A stretch of 64,000 nt of DNA from contig NZ_JANIDW010000004.1 in NCBI RefSeq assembly GCF_026385475.1, forward strand, positions 1 to 64,000, read 5' to 3'. A model generated the notes under the pieces. The model was not told the DNA's origin. It saw nothing but the letters and a program-made list of their open reading frames with translations, and made no database searches. Positions 11,674-21,628 of this stretch are shown here, piece by piece (position 1 is the first letter of the stretch; every line of letters begins with the position of its first letter). A program made the position numbers and the translations under genes. This DNA comes from Bombella saccharophila. Lineage in GTDB: Bacteria > Pseudomonadota > Alphaproteobacteria > Acetobacterales > Acetobacteraceae.

Positions 11674-13242
11674 TTAGGAGGCTGCTGGGACGCGGATCAA
11701 ATGATCAAAGGCGGAGAGAGCGGCCTTTGCCCCTTCACCCATAGCGATGATGATCTGCTTATAGGGCACCGTGGTCGCATCGCCAGCAGCGAACACGCCG
11801 GGGATGGAGGTACGGCAGCGTTCATCAATGCCGATCTCACCGATGCGGGACATCTCAATGCTGCCACCTTTCAGCCAGTCTGTGTTCGGCAGCAAGCCAA
11901 TCTGCACAAAGATACCGTCAACATCGATGCTATGCTCGCTATTATCCTTCACATCCTGCCAGCTTAGGCCCGTCATCTTACGGCCATCACCACGAATCTC
12001 GGTTGTGCGTGCATTCACCACAATATCGACATTCGGCAAGCTACGGAGCTTATTTTGCAGCACCTCATCGGCTGTTAAGACCGGGTCATATTGGAGCAGC
12101 GTCACACGGGAGACGATACCGGCGAGGTCGATAGCCGCTTCCACACCGCTATTACCACCGCCAGCCACAGCCACCGGACGTCCCTTAAAGAATGGGCCAT
12201 CACAATGCGGGCAGTACGCCACACCGCGTGTACGATATTCTTCCTCGCCCGGTACGTTCAGCTGACGCCAGCGAGCACCCGTTGCCACAATGATAGTACG
12301 CGCCTTAAGATGCGCGCCGCTCTCCAGCACGATCTCATGCAGCCCACCTTCCTTCTCAGCAGGGATGAGCTTTGCTGCACGCTGCGCCGTAATGACACGG
12401 ACATCATAGCTACGAACATGCTGCTCCAGATTCTTCGCCAGAGCGGGGCCTTCTGTCTCCGGTACAGAGATAAAGTTCTCAATCCCAGCTGTATCCATGA
12501 CCTGACCACCAAAGCGTTCAGCCAGAATACCAGTCCGCACACCTTTACGCGCGGTATAAATCGCCGCAGCACAGCCTGCCGGGCCGGAGCCAATCACCAA
12601 CGTATCAAATGGGGCTTCATCATTCAGCTTCTCAGAGGCTTTTGCGGCACCCTCTGTATCAATCTTAGCCAGAATCTCCGGCAGTTCCATCCGCCCGGTG
12701 GAGAAACGCTCCCCATTGAGGAAAACTTGCGGCACAGAGCGTACATCACGCTCATTCACCTCATCTTGGAACAACGCCCCATCAATAGCGGTATGATGGA
12801 TGTTCGGGTTAATCACGCTCAGCGTATTGAGAGCCTGCACAACATCTGGGCAGTTATGGCAGGAAAGGGAGAAATAGGTCTCGAAGTGAAACTCACCCTT
12901 TAGAGCCTTAATCTGCGCAATCTGCTCAGCCTCAACCTTGGGGGGATGACCACCCACTTGTAGCAGAGCCAGCACCAGAGAGGTGAACTCATGCCCCATT
13001 GGGATGCCGGCAAAACAGACCTGAACATCAGAATCCGCAGCACGAATCACAAAGGAAGGACGGCGAGAGTCCGTGCCATTATCTTGATAGGAAACTTTAT
13101 CAGAGAGTTCGGAAATTTCTGTCAGAAACTCCTTCATCTCACGGGACTTGTCGCCATCATCAAGGGACGCAACAAGCACAATATTATGGCGCAGATGCTG
13201 GAGGTACCCTCTCAGCTGGCCTTTAAGATCATCGTTCAGCAT
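11674..13242 (-). CDS. ahpF: Alkyl hydroperoxide reductase subunit F
   Basis: Flavoprotein disulfide reductase that passes electrons from NADH to the peroxiredoxin AhpC. Domain order: N-terminal double thioredoxin-like fold with the Cxx[12 protein letters not shown], then a thioredoxin-reductase-like FAD/NADH part with [17 protein letters not shown], the redox centre [10 protein letters not shown], the NADH site [18 protein letters not shown] and the C-terminal FAD motif [17 protein letters not shown] start it at the ATG at 13242 (MLNDDLKGQ..., 522 residues) because GGAGAG lies 4 bases upstream; the longer frame adds 17 unlikely residues. It follows ahpC across a hairpin-rich gap that may lower its expression. 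Confidence 0.96.
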   Translation of the reverse strand: MLNDDLKGQLRGYLQHLRHNIVLVASLDDGDKSREMKEFLTEISELSDKVSYQDNGTDSRRPSFVIRAADSDVQVCFAGIPMGHEFTSLVLALLQVGGHPPKVEAEQIAQIKALKGEFHFETYFSLSCHNCPDVVQALNTLSVINPNIHHTAIDGALFQDEVNERDVRSVPQVFLNGERFSTGRMELPEILAKIDTEGAAKASEKLNDEAPFDTLVIGSGPAGCAAAIYTARKGVRTGILAERFGGQVMDTAGIENFISVPETEGPALAKNLEQHVRSYDVRVITAQRAAKLIPAEKEGGLHEIVLESGAHLKARTIIVATGARWRQLNVPGEEEYRTRGVAYCPHCDGPFFKGRPVAVAGGGNSGVEAAIDLAGIVSRVTLLQYDPVLTADEVLQNKLRSLPNVDIVVNARTTEIRGDGRKMTGLSWQDVKDNSEHSIDVDGIFVQIGLLPNTDWLKGGSIEMSRIGEIGIDERCRTSIPGVFAAGDATTVPYKQIIIAMGEGAKAALSAFDHLIRVPAAS

Positions 13243-13300
13243 GATTCTCTCCAAAAGCTCTGGTGCTAAATTGCACTCTAAATGAGGGCGCAAGCCCTAT

Positions 13301-13361
13301 AAAAAAGGAGGCGCGCTACAGCACAGCACGCCTCCCCCAAAAGGTGGGGAGAGGCCCCACC
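13301..13361 (-). terminator. Two hairpins between ahpC and ahpF
   Basis: Reading in the ahpC direction, first a 7-bp stem (GGTGGGG with CCCCACC, 13343-13361), then a 7-bp stem (GGAGGCG with CGCCTCC, 13307-13335) followed by six T. The second is a typical rho-independent terminator. Placed between the peroxiredoxin and its reductase, it probably allows partial read-through, giving more AhpC than AhpF. Confidence 0.75.
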
Positions 13362-13383
13362 AATATCCCTTAATAGGGCGCGA

Positions 13384-13956
13384 TCAGATCTTGCCGACCA
13401 GGTCCAAAGAGGGGTTCAGAGTAGCTGTATCGCCGCCCTCTTTCCATTTAGCAGGGCAGACCTCACCAGGGTGAGCTGCAACATACTGAGCAGCACGGAT
13501 CTTATCGAGCAGCTCGGCAGCACTACGGCCTACGCCCTCGGAAGTGATCTCCATGTACTGGATCTTCCCTTCTGGGTCGATCAGGAAGGTCGCACGATCA
13601 GCTGTGTGGCTGCCATCAGCGCGCAGAGCATCAAAGTTACGTGCAATATCACCAGAAGGATCGCCGATCATGGTGTACTGCACTTTCCCAATAGCTGGGG
13701 ATGTGTCGTGCCATGCTTTATGTGTGAAGTGCTTATCGGTAGAAACACCGAAGATCTCTACACCCAGCTTCTGGAATGTCGCATAATTCTCAGCGAGGTC
13801 TTCCAGCTCTGTCGGGCACACAAAAGTGAAGTCAGCCGGATAGAAAAACACGACAGACCATTTGCCGCGCAGGTCTGCATCAGAAACCTGAAGGAACTTA
13901 CCATCACGGAAAGCCTGAGCGGTAAAAGGCTTAATTTCGGAACCAATAGCAGGCAT
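13384..13956 (-). CDS. ahpC: Alkyl hydroperoxide reductase subunit C (peroxiredoxin)
   Basis: Typical 2-Cys peroxiredoxin that reduces H2O2 and organic peroxides in the cytoplasm. The peroxidatic cysteine is Cys47 in [13 protein letters not shown]. The resolving cysteine is about Cys167 in [12 protein letters not shown], and the C terminus ends with the usual tail (SLDLVGKI). Length of 190 residues is close to E. coli AhpC. The gene is transcribed away from oxyR across a 231-base region and towards ahpF, so OxyR control is very likely by context. Confidence 0.97.
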   Translation of the reverse strand: MPAIGSEIKPFTAQAFRDGKFLQVSDADLRGKWSVVFFYPADFTFVCPTELEDLAENYATFQKLGVEIFGVSTDKHFTHKAWHDTSPAIGKVQYTMIGDPSGDIARNFDALRADGSHTADRATFLIDPEGKIQYMEITSEGVGRSAAELLDKIRAAQYVAAHPGEVCPAKWKEGGDTATLNPSLDLVGKI

Positions 13957-14103
13957 GAAGACCCCCTTAATTTACTAACGAATTGTAGACTTCCACAGGG
14001 TTTGTGGATGCTCCCAATGGGAGCAACCTAAACACGAGAATGTCAAGCAGGTTTGTTTCTACCCCCCGGCCAAAAGAACGTCTAATTGAGAGTTGTTATG
14101 AGT

Positions 14104-14122
14104 ATAATTAAGAATCATTATC
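14104..14122. promoter_or_regulatory. Fur-box-like inverted sequence in the ahpC/oxyR region
   Basis: The 19-mer ATAATTAAGAATCATTATC matches the classical Fur consensus at 13 of 19 positions by hand alignment, with the last ten bases (AATCATTATC) identical. It lies between divergent ahpC and oxyR, about 65 bases before the oxyR start. It may be an iron-responsive site or a chance AT-rich match. I could not delineate an OxyR site with confidence, although one is expected here. Confidence 0.35.
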
Positions 14123-14187
14123 AATCTTTATGAGTTTCAATCTTTCCCTCTTGGCTCTGCCTCCAACTCCGCTTATGGATAGAGTCT

Positions 14188-15135
14188 ATGTCCTACGTTC
14201 CTCTCTCCGGTTTGTCCCTACGGGACATCGAATATGTTGTCGCAGTTGATGATCTGCGTAATTTTTCCCGCGCGGCTGAGCGTTGTGGCGTCAGTCAGGC
14301 GGGGCTTTCTGAGCAAGTGCGCAAGCTAGAGCAGCTTCTTAACGTCACTTTGTTCGAACGCTCCCGCCGGCATGTTGCCCCCACGCCAGAAGGTGAACGG
14401 CTCATTGCCTTAGGGCGCGATGTCCTCGCCTCTGCCCGCAATCTGCTAGAGGTCGCCCGCGCTCATACGGGGCCGCTGGATGGCTTGCTGCATATTGGCG
14501 TCATTCCCACCTTGGGGCCTTATTACATCCCCGGCCTTCTCCCACGCTTACGCCAGAAATATCCCCAACTGGGGCTGCGGCTGAACGAAAATACAACCCC
14601 CAACCTTGTCCAACTCCTAAGGCAGGGTAATCTTGATGTTGCCTTTATGGCACCAACAGCTGCAACCGAATCGCTAGAACATGCTCCGCTCTTTCAAGAG
14701 CCATTTTTGGCTGTGTTCCCCAAAGACCACGACCTTGCCAACAAAAAGGGCCTTTCCATAACGGATCTCGCCCGGCCTGATTTACTTCTTTTAGAAGATG
14801 GGCACTGCCTACGTGAACAAGCCCTATCCCTCTGCCCTAGCAACTTCCGCTCTCAAGACCAACGGCTTGCAACCAGTTTGGAAATGCTTTGGCATATGAT
14901 CGGTGCGGGAGAAGGCTTTTCGCTCATCCCTCGTCTTGCCCTAAATAACCGGCAAGAATTTGAGGGATTAGTCACGATTCGTGAATTGAATGAGCCAGAA
15001 GCACGACGGACCATTAGCCTTGTTTGGCGTCCGTCTGATCCACGGGCAACGTCTTTCCGCGAGTTGGCCAATTTCCTCCGTGTTGCCACGCCGGAGGGGT
15101 GTCTCCCTCTCCCTAAAACCAAAATTCCAACCTGA
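14188..15135 (+). CDS. oxyR: Hydrogen-peroxide sensor and LysR-type regulator OxyR
   Basis: LysR-family transcription factor activated by disulfide formation. Seen: N-terminal helix-turn-helix (about residues 8-65, with NFSRAAERCGVSQAGLSEQV) and the effector domain. The two redox cysteines are Cys207 and Cys216 in GHCLREQALSLC, the same spacing as Cys199/Cys208 of E. coli OxyR, which separates it from other LysR proteins. It is 315 residues long and divergent from ahpC, the classical target. A strong bidirectional terminator follows. Confidence 0.94.
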   Translation: MSYVPLSGLSLRDIEYVVAVDDLRNFSRAAERCGVSQAGLSEQVRKLEQLLNVTLFERSRRHVAPTPEGERLIALGRDVLASARNLLEVARAHTGPLDGLLHIGVIPTLGPYYIPGLLPRLRQKYPQLGLRLNENTTPNLVQLLRQGNLDVAFMAPTAATESLEHAPLFQEPFLAVFPKDHDLANKKGLSITDLARPDLLLLEDGHCLREQALSLCPSNFRSQDQRLATSLEMLWHMIGAGEGFSLIPRLALNNRQEFEGLVTIRELNEPEARRTISLVWRPSDPRATSFRELANFLRVATPEGCLPLPKTKIPT

Positions 15136-15170
15136 TAAAACCTCGTTCGGTTATAGCGCCATAAACAATA

Positions 15171-15208
15171 AAAAGGGCCGGGTGAATCACACTGCACCCG
15201 GCCCTTTT
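15171..15208. terminator. Bidirectional terminator between oxyR and putA
   Basis: A perfect 10-bp stem (GGGCCGGGTG with CACCCGGCCC, 10-base loop) flanked by A4 on the left and T4 on the right. It serves both convergent genes. Confidence 0.9.
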
Positions 15209-15235
15209 GTAAAGGAGGTTTTCCCTCCTCTGCCG

Positions 15236-18200
15236 TTAGCTCAGAGCCATCAACTCCGCATTACCACCAGCAGCTGCCGTGTTAACGCTCACCAACTTCT
15301 CTTGCAGCAGCGCCTCTGGTTGAAGCGTTGCACCATCTGCCCAATAAACCAGCGGTACAGGGGCATCCGGGTTCTTGAGATGATCTGCTACAATCTGCCA
15401 CAGCCCCTCATTCGCACTCTCAGCAAGAATGACAGAACATGCCTCGACATCCTCTAACGAATCAGCAGGATGAATCGCCTCCCGTAGGACATCTGGCATG
15501 GTCTCCAACGTCTTAATTACTGCGGGGGCAGCAAGAGCAATGACCTCATTGCCACAGCTAATTGCATAGCTGATCATGCGCTTTAGGCCCTGCTCCGTCT
15601 CTGCCACAGCGAGGACACGGCCCCGTGGCTCCAACGTGTAGGTATTGCTCTCCCCAACCGGGGATGGCAGCGCAAGCTTGCAGGACAGCAAGCCATGATC
15701 CATCCAAGGTGTGACCTCATGAGCTAGATCGCGATCATTCGTACCCAGCCATAGCAACCATGAGCGTGCCATAGCCGGCATTGCCCCCGGCTGTGCGAGT
15801 GGCGTCCGTGGGGCTTCAGCCAATTGGCGGCGCAAGGCCAGCGGCCCCCCAGCCTTTGGCCCCGTGCCAGAGAGGCCATGCCCACCAAAGGGCTGCACAC
15901 CCACAATCGCCCCAACAATATTGCGATTAACGTAGATGTTCCCTGCTTCAACCCGCTCCACAAGGAAGTCAATGCGAGAGGCAACACGGCTATGCACACC
16001 AAAGGTGAGGCCATACCCCCCTGCATTACTGCGTGTGATAAGGGCTTCCAGCTCATCACGTTTATAGCGTAGGACATGCAGCACAGGGCCGAAAATCTCC
16101 CCGCCAACATCAGCGATGGAACTCACCTCAATCAAGGTTGGTGGCACAAACGTCCCCCCTTGTGTTTCCTCCTCCACTGTTGGAGCTTGGAAGACAGGGT
16201 GATTCCGGCGACGTAGAGCCTCGATGTGATCGTTAATCCCTTTGCGAGCGACCTCACTAATGACAGGCCCAACATCGGTTGCCAACTTGGCGGGAATCCC
16301 GATCCGTAGCTCTTCCATCGCGCCTTTCAGCAAGGAGATGATACGATCCGCAGCATCTTCCTGCACGCATAGCACGCGCAGAGCCGAACAGCGTTGCCCC
16401 GCACTATCAAAAGCGGAGGAGACAATATCCTTCACCACCTGCTCTGGCAAAGCGGAGGAATCGACAATCATCGCATTCAACCCGCCAGTTTCCGCCACAA
16501 GCGGTACAGGCTGGCCATTGCGGCCTAAACGGCCATTCAACTGACGTGCAATAATCTGCGCAACAATGGTAGAGCCCGTAAACATCACACCACCGATGCG
16601 CTGGTCTGCCACCATGGCCGCCCCAACATCCCCTTCACCAGGAAGGAACTGAACAACCTCCTCTGGCACACCTGCCTCATGCAGAAGCTTCACAGCTTCC
16701 ATAGCAATCAATGGGGTTTCCTCAGCCGGTTTAGCGATGACGGTATTCCCCGCAGCCAAAGCAGCGGACACCTGACCAAGGAAGATCGCTAACGGGAAGT
16801 TCCACGGGCTAATACACACCACAGTGCCTAGGGGGCGGTGCGTCTCATTATTAAACTCCCGCCGGACTGTCCCGCCATAATAACGCAAGAAGTCGATCGC
16901 CTCACGGACCTCAGCCACAGCATTGGGGTAGGACTTCCCTGCCTCACGCACGGCCAGCCCCATATAGGCAATGTAGCGTTCCTCCAGCAAATCAGCAGCG
17001 CGCTCTAAAATCGCACCACGTTCCTCAGCTGGACGGGCGGCCCAACCTGCAAAAGCTGCTTCTGCAACATCTACAGCGTGGCGAATATCCTCAGGCACCG
17101 CAAAGGTCACTTGGCCGACCTGATCCTTGCGCTCTGCGGGGTTTGTAACGGGATGAACCGGACGCGTCGCCTCACCCAAACCGGGTACTAGCGGATGAGC
17201 CTCATACTGCTCTGGCAGGCTGTAAAGCACCTCGCCAAGATGGCTCAAAACAGGCTCATGGTTTAAGTCCATACCCTTAGAGTTTTGCCGCTCTGGCGCG
17301 AACATATCGAGCGGTTTTTTAATCTCAGGGTGAGGGGCTCCCACAGGGCTGTAAGAGCGCGTAACCTTAACAGGGTCCTCCACCAATTTTTCTAGCGGAA
17401 TGTTGGGGTCACCAAGCAGATTGATGAAGGAGGAATTCGCTCCGTTCTCCAATAGGCGGCGGACGAGATAGGCCAACAGCGTGTCATATGTCCCCACCGG
17501 GGCGTAAATACGACAAGGCCGGTTGAGGTTCTTTGCCCCCACAACGCGCTCAAAAAGGGCCTCACCCATGCCATGCAGACATTGGAACTCAAATTGCCCC
17601 AGTTGGAAGTCCTGACCAGCCATTGCGTAAATCGTGGCTACTGTCCGCGCATTATGTGTCGCAAATTGTGGGAAAATCGCATCCGTTGCCCCTAAGAGCT
17701 TACGCGCACATGCAATATAGCTAACATCCGTATGGCATTTACGCGTAAAGACGGGGAAGTCCGAAACACCATCAATTTGAGCCTTCTTCAGCTCGCTATC
17801 CCAATATGCCCCTTTTACGAGGCGAATCATCACACGGTGATGCGTCTCACGGCCAAGGGCGATGATGTAATCCAACACAGCCGAAGCGCGCCGCCCATAA
17901 GCCTGCACAACAAAGCCGATGCCATCCCAATCCGCTAACTCTGGGTCGCGGCACAAAGCTTCCAGAATATCGAGCGAAATATCCAGCCGTTCGCTTTCTT
18001 CAGCATCAATATTCAAGCCGATATTGTAATGCTTCGCCCGCACAGCGAGGGCTTTTACAATTGGCAGCAGCTCCCCCAACACGCGCTCACGCTTTGCCCG
18101 CTCATAACGCGGATGCAGGGCAGAAAGCTTAATGGATAAGCCGGGACGCTCATAGACATTCTCACCCTTAGCCCGGCTGCCGATAGCCTCCAACGCCGCA

Positions 18201-18871
18201 TGATAAGACGCCTGATACCGCTCGGCATCGGCATGGTCCAACGCAGCCTCACCCAACATATCGTAGGAATAGGTAAAGCCTTGCACCTCACGCTTGCGGG
18301 AATCCTTCAATGCGCCTTCAATAGTCTGGCCGAGGACGAATTGCTGGCCCATCATCTGCATTGCAAATTGCACAGCCCGGCGGACAATCGGCTCCCCACG
18401 ATCACGCAGCAGACGATGAATCACGCCCATACGCCGCTTAGGCGCAACGAGACGGCCGGTAATGTCCAACCCCCATGAGGCTGCATTAATGATCAAACCA
18501 CGATCACGCCCCATATGGGAAAGCCAGTCCCCCACACCAACTTGGTCCCGAATCAACGCATCACGCGTGGCATGGTCTGGTGTACGCAGCAAAGCCTCGG
18601 CCATGCTCATCAGAGCCACACCCTCCGATGAGGCAAGGCTGAACTCTTGCACCAAGGTCTCAACAAGGCCTGGCTGGCGATGATCGCGCAGCGCACGCGC
18701 TAGAGAAAGCCCAACTTTGCTGGCGATTGCTTCCTCATCAACGCTCATCTCAGCGGCTGGAATTAAAGCCTCAACGCAGGCTTGCTCTGGGTACCGGATT
18801 TTCTCGGCAATGGCCTTCCGTAGGACAGAACGTTCCGGCAATGAACCAAAATGACGCACAAAATAAGCCAT
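15236..18871 (-). CDS. putA: Bifunctional proline dehydrogenase / glutamate-semialdehyde dehydrogenase
   Basis: Oxidises proline to glutamate in two steps, feeding electrons to quinone through FAD and to NAD+. The first half holds the proline dehydrogenase barrel (about residues 170-470, with GLNIDAEESERLD and RLVKGAYWDSE). The second holds the aldehyde dehydrogenase domain (about 560-1010) with glutamate E794 in VAETGG and catalytic cysteine C828 in SAGQRCSALR. A C-terminal domain fills residues 1020-1211. The N terminus (MAYFVRHFGSLPERS) lacks the ribbon-helix-helix DNA-binding domain of E. coli PutA, so this form should not act as its own repressor. Monocistronic by context, with a terminator downstream. 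Confidence 0.96.
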   Translation of the reverse strand: MAYFVRHFGSLPERSVLRKAIAEKIRYPEQACVEALIPAAEMSVDEEAIASKVGLSLARALRDHRQPGLVETLVQEFSLASSEGVALMSMAEALLRTPDHATRDALIRDQVGVGDWLSHMGRDRGLIINAASWGLDITGRLVAPKRRMGVIHRLLRDRGEPIVRRAVQFAMQMMGQQFVLGQTIEGALKDSRKREVQGFTYSYDMLGEAALDHADAERYQASYHAALEAIGSRAKGENVYERPGLSIKLSALHPRYERAKRERVLGELLPIVKALAVRAKHYNIGLNIDAEESERLDISLDILEALCRDPELADWDGIGFVVQAYGRRASAVLDYIIALGRETHHRVMIRLVKGAYWDSELKKAQIDGVSDFPVFTRKCHTDVSYIACARKLLGATDAIFPQFATHNARTVATIYAMAGQDFQLGQFEFQCLHGMGEALFERVVGAKNLNRPCRIYAPVGTYDTLLAYLVRRLLENGANSSFINLLGDPNIPLEKLVEDPVKVTRSYSPVGAPHPEIKKPLDMFAPERQNSKGMDLNHEPVLSHLGEVLYSLPEQYEAHPLVPGLGEATRPVHPVTNPAERKDQVGQVTFAVPEDIRHAVDVAEAAFAGWAARPAEERGAILERAADLLEERYIAYMGLAVREAGKSYPNAVAEVREAIDFLRYYGGTVRREFNNETHRPLGTVVCISPWNFPLAIFLGQVSAALAAGNTVIAKPAEETPLIAMEAVKLLHEAGVPEEVVQFLPGEGDVGAAMVADQRIGGVMFTGSTIVAQIIARQLNGRLGRNGQPVPLVAETGGLNAMIVDSSALPEQVVKDIVSSAFDSAGQRCSALRVLCVQEDAADRIISLLKGAMEELRIGIPAKLATDVGPVISEVARKGINDHIEALRRRNHPVFQAPTVEEETQGGTFVPPTLIEVSSIADVGGEIFGPVLHVLRYKRDELEALITRSNAGGYGLTFGVHSRVASRIDFLVERVEAGNIYVNRNIVGAIVGVQPFGGHGLSGTGPKAGGPLALRRQLAEAPRTPLAQPGAMPAMARSWLLWLGTNDRDLAHEVTPWMDHGLLSCKLALPSPVGESNTYTLEPRGRVLAVAETEQGLKRMISYAISCGNEVIALAAPAVIKTLETMPDVLREAIHPADSLEDVEACSVILAESANEGLWQIVADHLKNPDAPVPLVYWADGATLQPEALLQEKLVSVNTAAAGGNAELMALS

Positions 18872-19035
18872 ACCAAACCCTCAAGCTGATAGCGTGATAA
18901 TCACTTCCCATTGTTGGTGGAGAAGGAACTTCTCTACCTCCAGCCAGACCATGAAACATAGGGGGTTGTCCATATCCAAAAGGAAGATTTGTGCAAAATA
19001 TATTTTAAAATCGAAACATTCTTAAAATAGGCCCC

Positions 19036-20112
19036 TCATGCAAGGATGAATCCACCACCCAAAACACGCTCCCCCTCATACATCACGCATGCTTGCCCCG
19101 GTGCGGGCAAAGCGGGCTCTTCGAGCTGAACTTCTGCCCGGTTTCCCTCTAAAGGTCGTATAAGAGCCTGGCGCAACCCCTCACGCGCACGTAGCTGCAC
19201 CCCGCAGCGCACGCCATCTGCTGGGGCATCAATCAGCCAATTCATATCCCTTAGCTGGACGATGCGGCGGCTCTCATCATGAATGACCTTCTGACGCGGG
19301 CCAACAATGATGCGGCGGGAAGGCACATCAATCGCCGTGACCATCTGCCGTTCCCCCGTACCGGTATGAATATCCCCTAACCGGCGGCTCTGCCCCACAG
19401 TGTAACGTGCAATCCCCTCATGCTGGCCCAGCACATTGCCGTGCTCATCTACAATATCGCCCGGCCCACCAATCTCTGGTCGCATCTTCTCCACCAATGT
19501 GGCGTAAGAGCCATTCGTCACAAAGCAAATATCCTGACTATCGCGCTTTGTCGCCACATCCAGCCCTAGCTCCTCCGCTAAGGCACGGACATAAGCTTTA
19601 TCGGGCATCTCCCCAAGGGGGAAGCGGAGAAACTCCAACTGTTCTCGCGTTGTGGCAAAGAGAAACCAACTTTGGTCTCTATCCCGATCCACAGGGCGGT
19701 GCATCTCCACCCCAGTAGGGCCCTCAACCCGGCGGACATAATGGCCAGTCGCCATAGCCTCGCAGCCTAAATCCCGCGCCATTGTCAGGAGGTCCGTAAA
19801 CTTAACGCCCTGATTACAAGCCACACAAGGGACAGGGGTTTCTCCCCGGGCGTAAGAATCGGCAAAACTCTCAATAACGCTATCGCGGAAGCGGCTCTCC
19901 GCATCAATAACGTAATGAGGAAAACCGATTTTCTCCGCCACTAAACGCGCATCCATAATGTCCCGCCCTGCACAGCAAGCCCCCGGCTTGGCGGGGCCGC
20001 TATGGTCGTAAAGCTGTAAGGTGGCCCCGATGACCTCGTGGCCTTGCTGCTTGAGCAACGCTGCCACAACAGAACTATCGACCCCACCAGACATAGCTAC
20101 AAGGATGCGCAT
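19036..20112 (-). CDS. mnmA: tRNA-specific 2-thiouridylase MnmA
   Basis: Adds sulfur to U34 of tRNA-Lys, -Glu and -Gln using ATP and persulfide from a cysteine desulfurase. The PP-loop MSGGVDSSVVAALL is at the N terminus. The catalytic cysteine pair is visible in PCVACNQGVKF and SQDICFVTNG, and the C-terminal beta-barrel in the last 80 residues. I start it at the ATG at 20112 (MRILVAMSGG, 358 residues), as in other MnmA proteins; the longer frame would run into the ferredoxin gene. It lies 10 bases after fdx in an operon with two cysteine desulfurases, so its sulfur donors are encoded beside it. Confidence 0.96.
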   Translation of the reverse strand: MRILVAMSGGVDSSVVAALLKQQGHEVIGATLQLYDHSGPAKPGACCAGRDIMDARLVAEKIGFPHYVIDAESRFRDSVIESFADSYARGETPVPCVACNQGVKFTDLLTMARDLGCEAMATGHYVRRVEGPTGVEMHRPVDRDRDQSWFLFATTREQLEFLRFPLGEMPDKAYVRALAEELGLDVATKRDSQDICFVTNGSYATLVEKMRPEIGGPGDIVDEHGNVLGQHEGIARYTVGQSRRLGDIHTGTGERQMVTAIDVPSRRIIVGPRQKVIHDESRRIVQLRDMNWLIDAPADGVRCGVQLRAREGLRQALIRPLEGNRAEVQLEEPALPAPGQACVMYEGERVLGGGFILA

Positions 20113-20122
20113 AACGCTTACC

Positions 20123-20437
20123 TTACCCCGCTTTGGGAAGATGAACGACAAGGCCATCCAGCTCATCTGTCATGATGATTTGGCAGCCAAGGCGCGATGT
20201 TTTCTCCAGCCCAAAGGCGAGGTCGAGCATATCTTCTTCATCATCGGTTGGGCTGGTGAGTTTATCGGCCCATGCTGGGTCCACGATAACATGGCATGTC
20301 GCACATGCTAGGGAGCCCTCACAGGCTCCTTCAAGGTCGATATTATGCTCATGGGCAATCTCCAAGACGGAGAGACCTGCCTGTGCCTCCACCTCATGGC
20401 GGCTACCATCACGCTCAACAAAAACCATCCGTGGCAT
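20123..20437 (-). CDS. fdx: 2Fe-2S ferredoxin, ISC type
   Basis: Adrenodoxin-like electron carrier used in Fe-S cluster assembly. The 104-residue product has the cluster ligands in [14 protein letters not shown] (C-x5-C-x2-C) and a distal cysteine in RLGCQIIM, plus the family motif [12 protein letters not shown]. It lies between the cysteine desulfurases and mnmA on the same strand. No iscU, iscA or hscAB lies nearby, so cluster scaffolds must be encoded elsewhere. Confidence 0.93.
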   Translation of the reverse strand: MPRMVFVERDGSRHEVEAQAGLSVLEIAHEHNIDLEGACEGSLACATCHVIVDPAWADKLTSPTDDEEDMLDLAFGLEKTSRLGCQIIMTDELDGLVVHLPKAG

Positions 20438-20473
20438 AAACCCTCACTCCCTCTGAAATCCACGCAGGCGTGG

Positions 20474-21628
20474 TTAACCACCTGTTAAAACCTGCCTAAA
20501 TTGAGCCACTGCGCGCTCCACGTCATCTGCTGAGGTAAAGCGTCCGACCGAAAGACGCAAGCTCCTGCGTGCTTCTCTATCGGTCAAGCCCATTGCCTGC
20601 AATACATAAGACGGCGCACCAGACGCTGCCGAACATGCTGAACCAGCCGAAAAAGCCAGCCCCGGCAGGGATTTCATCAAGTCTTGAGCCTCCGGCCCAT
20701 CAGGTAAGCAGCAATTCAGTACACCCGGCAGATGCGGAGCTTGGCCGCCATTAAGCCGCGCTGTTGGGCAAAGCCTCTGCATAGCCTGCCAAAGCTGGCC
20801 GCGCAATGCCATAAGACGCGGCACCTCCTCCGGCTGGGCAGCTAAGGCAAAACGTGCAGCAACGGCCATCCCTACAATGAGCGGGACAGGCAATGTGCCA
20901 GAGCGCATACCACGCTCCTGCCCGCCACCAGAGACCAAAGGCAATAACCGCACACGAGGCCGCCGCCTTATATATAACGCTCCGACCCCTTTAGGGCCGT
21001 ATAGCTTATGGGCCGAGAATGAGGCGAGGTCGATCCCCTCTAAACTGCATGGTAATTTACCGAACATCTGGGCCATATCAACATGCAACAACGCCCCTGC
21101 TTGCTTGATAAGCGGCATAAGCTGGGGGATGTCGTGGACGATACCTGTCTCGTTATTCGCCGCCATGAGGCTTACAAGCGCGGTTGGTGTTTTTAAGGCC
21201 TCGGCTAATCGATTTGGCTCTACACGCCCATCAGGCCCTACGGGGAGGATAATAGGCTCAAACCCTTCATCTGCGAGGGAGCGCACAGCCTCCAACACGC
21301 ATTTATGTTCCGTTGCGGCTGTAATAACACGCCGTCTTGTATCGCCCTGCGTCTTTAAGAACCGCACCGCCCCTTTAATGGCCAAATTATTGGATTCAGT
21401 CGCCCCCGAGGTCCATATCACCTCATGAGGGCTCACCTGCAAAAGCTGCGCCATCTCCTGGCGAGCCTCCTCTATGGCCTCCTCCGCCGCACGGCCAAGC
21501 TGATGCACACTCCCAGCATTACCAAAGGACGCCGTAAAATAGGGCAGCATGGCCTCTATAACACGCGGGTCACAGGGGGTTGTCGCGAGGTAATCTAAAT
21601 AGATAACCTCCTGCTTATCCGCCTTCAT
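20474..21628 (-). CDS. Cysteine desulfurase (IscS/NifS family)
   Basis: PLP enzyme that takes sulfur from L-cysteine as an enzyme-bound persulfide. Seen: N-terminal IYLDYLATTPCDPRV, the PLP-lysine motif SFSAHKLYGPKGVGALY, and the mobile-loop cysteine in FSAGSACSAASGAPS. The 384-residue length fits class I (IscS/NifS). Its start overlaps the end of the upstream desulfurase by 4 bases and ferredoxin follows. It is probably the IscS-like donor for MnmA and cluster synthesis, but which paralogue serves which acceptor cannot be told from sequence. Confidence 0.9.
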   Translation of the reverse strand: MKADKQEVIYLDYLATTPCDPRVIEAMLPYFTASFGNAGSVHQLGRAAEEAIEEARQEMAQLLQVSPHEVIWTSGATESNNLAIKGAVRFLKTQGDTRRRVITAATEHKCVLEAVRSLADEGFEPIILPVGPDGRVEPNRLAEALKTPTALVSLMAANNETGIVHDIPQLMPLIKQAGALLHVDMAQMFGKLPCSLEGIDLASFSAHKLYGPKGVGALYIRRRPRVRLLPLVSGGGQERGMRSGTLPVPLIVGMAVAARFALAAQPEEVPRLMALRGQLWQAMQRLCPTARLNGGQAPHLPGVLNCCLPDGPEAQDLMKSLPGLAFSAGSACSAASGAPSYVLQAMGLTDREARRSLRLSVGRFTSADDVERAVAQFRQVLTGG

